Source: Gammaproteobacteria bacterium (GTDB lineage Bacteria > Pseudomonadota > Gammaproteobacteria > GCA-001735895). Taken from it: a stretch of 64,000 nucleotides of DNA. The stretch is from contig JAOTYD010000010.1 in assembly GCA_029862005.1 (NCBI GenBank), positions 45,759 to 109,758 on the forward strand, given 5' to 3'. Position 1 is the stretch's first letter. Each line of letters starts with the position of its first letter. Of the stretch, positions 56,981 to 64,000 are shown piece after piece. A model generated the notes under the pieces. It saw only the letters and a program-made list of their open reading frames with translations. It was not told the DNA's origin and ran no database searches. Made by a program: the position numbers and the translations under genes.

Positions 56981-57607
56981 CTAGCCGCCCACACCATAGA
57001 CATCAACGCCATCCGGAGGTACAAACTTGAACGTGGCCGGATTGTGCACCACTCCGAGGCGCAAATTTTCAAATACGATCTGGGTGCTTTGTCCGAACTG
57101 GTCCTGTAACTCCATCGCACGCACACGGCCATCTTCGAGGCCGATAAAAATACGCTGGTATTCAAGGTCATTGGCCAGCGGTTCAAGCTCGATCCAGTAA
57201 AGGAATTTGCGTTGCCCGACTTCACTGACTTTGAATTGCTGCGTGACGTCTGATTCTTTCATCAGGATCATAATCGGGGCGTTCGATATGCTTTCATCCA
57301 TCGGTTTGACCGTGACCTGGTCGAGCTCCACGTCGTAAATCCAGAGTTCACTGCCATCGGCGATGATACGTTGCTCAAAGGGCTCGGCGTAAATCCAGGC
57401 AAACTTGCCAGGGCGCTGCAGCGCCAGCGTGCCGCGGCTCTGTTGCACGATATTCTTGTCTTCATCGAGCAATGTCTGTTTGAACTCGGCGCTCAGGTTA
57501 TCCATTTTCTTGAGTGCCGTCTTGAGGCGTTGCTCTGCATCCGCGGCCATTGTCGAGAACGACAGGCTGCCGATCAGTCCGATGAGTAGTAGTGGCAGTA
57601 ATTTCAT
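56981..57607 (-). CDS. lolA: Outer-membrane lipoprotein carrier LolA
   Basis: The 208-residue periplasmic chaperone ferries lipoproteins from LolCDE to LolB. It has a signal peptide (about 1-21, SFSTMA), the conserved LQRPGKFAWIYAEPFEQRI and QFGQSTQIVFENLRLG. It starts 2 bp after the ftsK stop, the usual gammaproteobacterial order ftsK-lolA-rarA. Confidence 0.93.
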   Translation of the reverse strand: MKLLPLLLIGLIGSLSFSTMAADAEQRLKTALKKMDNLSAEFKQTLLDEDKNIVQQSRGTLALQRPGKFAWIYAEPFEQRIIADGSELWIYDVELDQVTVKPMDESISNAPIMILMKESDVTQQFKVSEVGQRKFLYWIELEPLANDLEYQRIFIGLEDGRVRAMELQDQFGQSTQIVFENLRLGVVHNPATFKFVPPDGVDVYGVGG

Positions 57608-57609
57608 TT

Positions 57610-59940
57610 TCAGTCAGCTGGTGGCGGCGGTGGCGCCAGAACTTCGCGGCTGCCATTCGATTGCACCATCGACACGACGCCGGATGCTTCCATTTCTTCA
57701 ATCATGCGCGCGGCCCGGTTATAGCCGATCTTCAGGCGTCGCTGCACGTAGGATATCGATGCCTTGCGAGTTTCGGTAACCACCGCGACCGCCTCGTCAT
57801 AAAGTGGATCCTCTTCTTCACCGTTAGAATTCCGGGGTGTTTCTCCCGGCAATATCGCCGCGGTTGACTCTTCAAGGACATCGGGAATGTAGTTTGGTTC
57901 ACCCGATTTCTTGATCTCGTTGATAACGGCATGCACTTCATGGTCATCGACAAATGCACCGTGAACGCGTTCTGGCACACTGGTGCCGGGTGGCAGGTAA
58001 AGCATATCACCGTGGCCGAGCAGGGTTTCCGCACCCATTTGATCGAGAATGGTGCGCGAGTCTATCTTGGACGATACCTGGAACGCGATACGAGTCGGAA
58101 TGTTTGACTTGATCAACCCGGTAATAACATCCACCGAGGGACGCTGGGTTGCGAGCAATAAATGTATACCCGAAGCACGCGCTTTCTGGGCGAGTCGCGC
58201 AATCAATTCCTCGACCTTTTTACCCACGACCATGATCATGTCGGCAAATTCATCGACCACGACCACGATATACGGCAAGGTTTCGAGGTCTTCAGGTTCC
58301 GCACTGGGATCGAGCAACAGTTCTTTTTTATCAAATAATGGATCCTTGATCGGTTTACCCGCGTCAACCGCATCACGAATTTTACGGTTGTAGCCCGCAA
58401 TATTACGCACCCCGAGTGCCGCCATCAGGCGGTAGCGTCGTTCCATCTCTGCAACGCACCAGCGCAGCGCATTCGCCGCCTCCTTCATGTCGGTAACCAC
58501 CGGCGCAATCAGGTGTGGAATACCTTCATAGATATTGAGCTCGAGCATCTTCGGGTCGATCAGGATCATGCGCACATTTTCGGGTGTCGACTTGAACAGA
58601 ATGCTGAGCAGCATCGCGTTGATCGCAACTGATTTGCCGGAACCGGTGGTACCGGCAACCAGCAGGTGCGGCATTTTGGCCAGGTCGACAACCACCGCTT
58701 CGCCGCTGATGTCTTTACCGAGCGCGAGCGTTAGCGGTGAAGCCGCCTGGTCGAAACTCTTGGACTGAATAATCTCGCTCAGGGCCACCAGCTCACGATT
58801 CTCGTTGGGTATTTCAAGTCCCATCACCGATTTGCCTGGAATGATTTCGACAACTCGAACCGCGATTACCGAAAGCGCGCGGGCCAGGTCCTTGGAAAGA
58901 TTCGAAATCTGGCTTACCTTGACACCCGGCGCTGGCAGGATTTCAAAACGCGTGATGACCGGTCCCGGATGCACCGATTCAACCTCGATCTCGATACCGA
59001 AATCGAGCAGCTTCAGTTCGAGCTGTTGCGACATCGCCTCGAGTGCAGACTTGGAGTAGCCTGCAACTTTCGGTTTCGGTTTATCGAGTAGCGCCAACGG
59101 CGGAATTGTGCTGTTGCCCTTGCCGGTGGGCTTGAACAGCGGAATCTGCTTTTCTTTCTCGACCCGGACACTCGGTTCGATGTGTTCGACGACGGGCTCG
59201 ATTTTTAGCGGTTTACGTTTTTCGAGTTTCCTCTGTTGTACCTGGAAAACCTGATCGCGCTCGCTACGGTTACGATTGCCTTCTACCCGGTCGCGCATCA
59301 TGTAGTAGCGATCGAGAAGCTTGTCCAACGACAGCAGCGTGTACTTGCCGATATTGTCGACCACGGCAAGCCACGAAAGCCCGGTAAACAGGGTCAAACC
59401 GGCCAGAAACAGCGCCAGGTGCATGACCGTGGCGCCGACAAATCCCAGTCCCTGGGAGAAATAGGTACCGGTGATCTGCCCGAGAATGCCGCCCGCATCG
59501 AGCGGCATGGCACCCGGTTCAACGGAAAAATGGAGGCTCGACAGTGCGCAACCCGATATTAACGTGAGCACGAAGCCGCTCCAGCGAATGATCAGCAGGT
59601 GGTAACGGTCCTCGGGGCTCAAATCGCGCATTTTGACCAGGATCATGCCATTGTAAATCAGCATGATGGGCAGCAGGAAAGCGAGGAAACCGAACAGGTA
59701 AAAAATCAGATCCGCGACCCAGGCGCCGGCGGCTCCGCCGAAGTTGCTGATTTCACTGTTGGTGCCGCTGTGCGACCAGGAGGGGTCCAGCGCGTCGTAA
59801 CTGAACATCGCGACCAGGAAGTAAGCCGCGAGTGCGAACGACAGTAACATGCCCGCTTCGCGCAGGCGTTGATTAACCTGACCAAACATGAGCCTGGCAT
59901 CCCTTTCTTTGGAACGTGGTTTGTGTCTTGCTTGCGCCAC
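57610..59940 (-). CDS. ftsK: DNA translocase FtsK
   Basis: The 776-residue protein (GTG start) has four N-terminal membrane helices (about 30-200), a short linker instead of the long Pro/Gln-rich one of E. coli, and a RecA-like motor with Walker [18 protein letters not shown] (about 430) and Walker [20 protein letters not shown]. The C-terminal gamma winged helix ([20 protein letters not shown], about 725-745) reads KOPS sites. It moves chromosome ends during division. Confidence 0.95.
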   Translation of the reverse strand: MAQARHKPRSKERDARLMFGQVNQRLREAGMLLSFALAAYFLVAMFSYDALDPSWSHSGTNSEISNFGGAAGAWVADLIFYLFGFLAFLLPIMLIYNGMILVKMRDLSPEDRYHLLIIRWSGFVLTLISGCALSSLHFSVEPGAMPLDAGGILGQITGTYFSQGLGFVGATVMHLALFLAGLTLFTGLSWLAVVDNIGKYTLLSLDKLLDRYYMMRDRVEGNRNRSERDQVFQVQQRKLEKRKPLKIEPVVEHIEPSVRVEKEKQIPLFKPTGKGNSTIPPLALLDKPKPKVAGYSKSALEAMSQQLELKLLDFGIEIEVESVHPGPVITRFEILPAPGVKVSQISNLSKDLARALSVIAVRVVEIIPGKSVMGLEIPNENRELVALSEIIQSKSFDQAASPLTLALGKDISGEAVVVDLAKMPHLLVAGTTGSGKSVAINAMLLSILFKSTPENVRMILIDPKMLELNIYEGIPHLIAPVVTDMKEAANALRWCVAEMERRYRLMAALGVRNIAGYNRKIRDAVDAGKPIKDPLFDKKELLLDPSAEPEDLETLPYIVVVVDEFADMIMVVGKKVEELIARLAQKARASGIHLLLATQRPSVDVITGLIKSNIPTRIAFQVSSKIDSRTILDQMGAETLLGHGDMLYLPPGTSVPERVHGAFVDDHEVHAVINEIKKSGEPNYIPDVLEESTAAILPGETPRNSNGEEEDPLYDEAVAVVTETRKASISYVQRRLKIGYNRAARMIEEMEASGVVSMVQSNGSREVLAPPPPPAD

Positions 59941-62220
<2,280 letters not shown>

Positions 62221-62264
62221 TTATATTTCACTTTAAATATATTATATAATTATTTGATTTATAT

Positions 62265-62909
62265 ATGATTCCTTGGTTAGAACCAACAGACAACCCACAT
62301 TTCCCTGACACCGCTGCGGTGCTTGCGGAACCGGCCGGATTACTGGCCGCTGGTGGCAGGCTCGATGTCGAGTGGCTGCTGGTTGCGTATCGACAGGGTA
62401 TCTTTCCCTGGTTCAGCGAAAACGAGCCCATCCTGTGGTGGTGTCCTGCGCCGCGCACGGTCCTTTACCCGAAACGGTTTTATCAAAGTAAAAGCCTGCA
62501 GAAGCTGGCCCGTCAGCAGCGTTACCAGATTACGCTCGACCAGGATTTCGAAGCCGTTATCGAAGCCTGTGCGGGAGACCGCAAAGGCCAGAGTGGTACC
62601 TGGATCAACTCGCAAATAATCGACGCCTATATCGAAATGCACGGCGCCGGTTTTGCACACTCGATCGAGTGTCGCCATGGGGACGAGCTTGTCGGGGGAC
62701 TCTACGGTATCGCGCTCGGCCGGGTATTTTTTGGCGAATCCATGTTCAGCCACGTGGCCAATGCGTCGAAGCTTTGCCTCAAGTACCTGGTTGATTCGGG
62801 GCGCTACGAAATGATTGACTGCCAGCTGCCAACCGAGCATTTACACTCGCTGGGGGCAATCGAAATCGGTCGCGAGGAATTTGAATCGGCCTTGAATCGC
62901 TGGATTTAG
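62265..62909 (+). CDS. aat: Leucyl/phenylalanyl-tRNA-protein transferase
   Basis: The 214-residue enzyme adds Leu or Phe to N-terminal Arg/Lys of proteins for the N-end rule. It begins MIPWLEPTDNPHFPD, with GLLAAGGRLDVEWLLVAYRQ, GIFPWFSENEPILWWCPAPR, GTWINSQIIDAYIEMH and FFGESMFSHVANASKLCL, all diagnostic. Downstream genes usual in this neighbourhood (ate, clpA) are absent here. Confidence 0.94.
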   Translation: MIPWLEPTDNPHFPDTAAVLAEPAGLLAAGGRLDVEWLLVAYRQGIFPWFSENEPILWWCPAPRTVLYPKRFYQSKSLQKLARQQRYQITLDQDFEAVIEACAGDRKGQSGTWINSQIIDAYIEMHGAGFAHSIECRHGDELVGGLYGIALGRVFFGESMFSHVANASKLCLKYLVDSGRYEMIDCQLPTEHLHSLGAIEIGREEFESALNRWI

Positions 62910-62957
62910 ACGATCAATTGATTCCGGGATTATCCGGCAAGGCCGTTAATCACCGAT

Positions 62958-63102
62958 TTAGGCGATAGCCTCGATATCAACCAGCATCGACGCTTCCGCC
63001 AGCGCTGTAAACCAGGTTTCCACCCCGCGTCCCGGGAGAAAAAGGATAGCTCGGCCTGGGCTGAAAGTTGAGTTGCACTGGTGTCAGTATCTTGCGAGGC
63101 AT
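62958..63102 (-). pseudogene. RidA (YjgF)-family pseudogene with internal deletion
   Basis: A GGAG ribosome site and an ATG at 63102 open a frame matching the RidA start (MPRKILTPVQLNFQPRPSY, then PFSPGTRGGNLVYSAG). After 41 codons it stops at 62977. In another frame the sequence continues as LAEASMLVDIEAIA and a TAA at 62958, which is the RidA C terminus. About 80-90 central residues are gone, including the conserved arginine region. The remnant is thus a deletion product with frameshift. RidA enzymes deaminate reactive enamines. Confidence 0.75.
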
Positions 63103-63370
63103 ATCGAATTCTCCGCGGGATAATTTAAAATCCTTTTACGTTAGGCCCCGGGCTAAATCCAGTGCCTAACGATTTTGGCCAGTGCAAATTTATCTCTGCA
63201 CTATTTCCCTGTAATCGGACCCGTTAATCGCAGTTTACGGCCGACTATCGCTCCCCGATACTATTGACCTGTATCAAAATCCGGGATTCCACAAAAGTTA
63301 TATTGCAGATTCGAATAACGATTAATGTTGCATCGACCCCGTAAACCTGACTGCAACGTTGGAGAAACTT
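63103..63370. other. Intergenic region before the DUF4399 gene
   Basis: The stretch holds an 8-bp inverted repeat (CGTTAGGC at 63139-63146 and GCCTAACG at 63164-63171) without a T-run, and an FNR-like TTGACCTGTATCAA (63264-63277; nine of ten half-site bases). I see no gene. Confidence 0.4.
63264..63277 (+). promoter_or_regulatory. Possible FNR/Anr-like site
   Basis: TTGACCTGTATCAA differs from TTGAT-N4-ATCAA at one base, about 94 bp before the DUF4399 start. It is a candidate only. Confidence 0.3.
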
Positions 63371-63787
63371 ATGAAGCTTTCCAGAACACTTATCGGCTGC
63401 CTGGTGGCGCTCACGTTGAATGCCTACGCTGGCAATACCTCTGCACCGGCGGGCGCAAGCGTTTATATCGTGTCTCCTGTTCACGGTGAGGTGGTCACGT
63501 CACCACTCAAAGTCGTGTTCGGATTATCCGGAATGGGCGTTGCACCCGCAGGCGTTGACAAAGCTAAAACCGGACATCATCACCTGCTGATCGATACCGG
63601 TGTACCTGATCTGAACCGACCCATTCCGGCTGACGATAATCATCGGCACTTCGGCGGTGGTCAAACCGAGGTCGTGATCGAGCTCGCACCGGGCGAACAT
63701 ACACTGCAGTTGCTGCTCGCCGACTTCAGCCATACGCCGCATAATCCGGCGGTCATGTCGAAGCAAATCGGCATCACGGTAAAGTAG
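63371..63787 (+). CDS. DUF4399 periplasmic protein
   Basis: The ATG at 63371 gives 138 residues with a signal peptide (about 1-20, ending NAYA); a GGAG lies ten bases upstream. The rest is one beta-sandwich domain with VYIVSPVHGEVVTSPLKVVF, KTGHHHLLIDTGVPD, DDNHRHFGGGQTEV and LAPGEHTLQLLLADF, the DUF4399 core. The several histidines could bind a metal, but the role is unknown. Confidence 0.8.
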   Translation: MKLSRTLIGCLVALTLNAYAGNTSAPAGASVYIVSPVHGEVVTSPLKVVFGLSGMGVAPAGVDKAKTGHHHLLIDTGVPDLNRPIPADDNHRHFGGGQTEVVIELAPGEHTLQLLLADFSHTPHNPAVMSKQIGITVK

Positions 63788-63882
63788 GATCAGGTTATTA
63801 CAGGGCTTTTTTTGTCCCGACCTGGCATTCGATACATGGGACACATGAGTTGTCTGTGAGCCTTGCACCTGGCGCACGCTTC

Positions 63883-64000
63883 ATGAGCAACAGAATAACT
63901 AAACTGTTGCTGCCGATTGTTGCCGCCTTGCTGGCGAGCTGCGCGACCGCACCAACAACTGCGCTGCGGTCAGGCAACAGCATCCAGTCCCAGGACCCGC
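63883..64000 (+). CDS. Start of a lipoprotein gene, cut by the window end
   Basis: The frame from ATG 63883 reads a basic start (MSNRITK), a hydrophobic stretch (LLLPIVAALLASC) with lipobox LLASC and then a polar linker. Only 39 residues are visible, so the product cannot be named. Confidence 0.6.
   Translation, partial: MSNRITKLLLPIVAALLASCATAPTTALRSGNSIQSQDP

Noticed and set aside
63139..63171. Inverted repeat GTTAGGC...GCCTAAC resembling integron attC core boxes
   Set aside because: In attC the order is the reverse (RYYYAAC first, GTTRRRY last), there is no inner L box pair, and no cassette or integrase is nearby.

Overview
This window reads as chromosomal DNA of a free-living, probably marine, aerobic gammaproteobacterium outside the Enterobacterales. 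The evidence is the gene content: fadIJ, sdhCDAB with sdhE, iscRSU, ftsK-lolA-rarA, trxB-aat, mrcB, cysG, the ribosomal oxygenase gene roxA, an MttB-like methyltransferase with dimethylglycine-dehydrogenase-like flavoproteins, an orphan TAXI substrate-binding protein, and a PEP-CTERM surface protein with a sigma-54-type promoter. I saw no tRNA, rRNA, CRISPR array or prophage. The genus cannot be named from the sequence alone.

Layout. 1-1971: tail of a Bat-type protein and batD. 1985-5319: fadI-fadJ for beta-oxidation (minus strand). 5320-5741: fad upstream region holding a relic of a second flavoprotein gene. 5742-11035: methylated-amine/betaine demethylation operon (MttB-like protein, FAD oxidoreductase, GcvT-fused flavoprotein). 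11204-13211: PhnD-like protein and a yibI-yibH pair in which YibH has lost its coiled-coil hairpin. 13985-18799: a 1604-residue acyl-CoA dehydratase activase-like fusion. 19003-20980: rhlE with two unknown small genes. 20981-24000: accessory stretch with a PEP-CTERM gene behind a textbook sigma-54 promoter and activator sites, a frameshifted IS30 element and small unknown genes. 24184-32630: DUF3604 hydrolase, membrane protein, purB-roxA-DUF7931-like group, cysteine synthase, glycerophosphodiesterase. 32630-39363: yoaA, TPR lipoprotein, mrcB, aroG, adenosine kinase. 39550-42312: small acidic protein, then a rubrerythrin / heterodisulfide-reductase-like / DUF3501 operon with a strong internal hairpin. 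42352-45410: TAXI binding protein plus a bifunctional GGDEF-EAL protein behind a CRP-like site. 45638-49353: cysG and a short isc operon (iscR-iscS-iscU, then a terminator) with a clear promoter and type-1 IscR site. 49449-54154: succinate dehydrogenase operon with assembly factors at both ends (a 53-residue SDHAF4-like gene first, sdhE after sdhB), then ygfX and DUF1249 genes. 54275-59940: ftsK-lolA-rarA-DUF938-dsbC. 60105-62909: trxB, a FemAB-like gene and aat. 62910-64000: RidA pseudogene, DUF4399 gene and the start of a lipoprotein gene.

How it fits together. Most of the window is housekeeping: central carbon and fatty-acid oxidation, Fe-S assembly, envelope and division. The accessory interest lies in the C1/betaine operon, the giant activase, the sigma-54-controlled PEP-CTERM gene, the hairpin-less YibH, the rubrerythrin operon and the solute-binding/c-di-GMP pair. 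Several traces of decay (RidA, the flavoprotein relic, the IS30 transposase) show ongoing gene loss.
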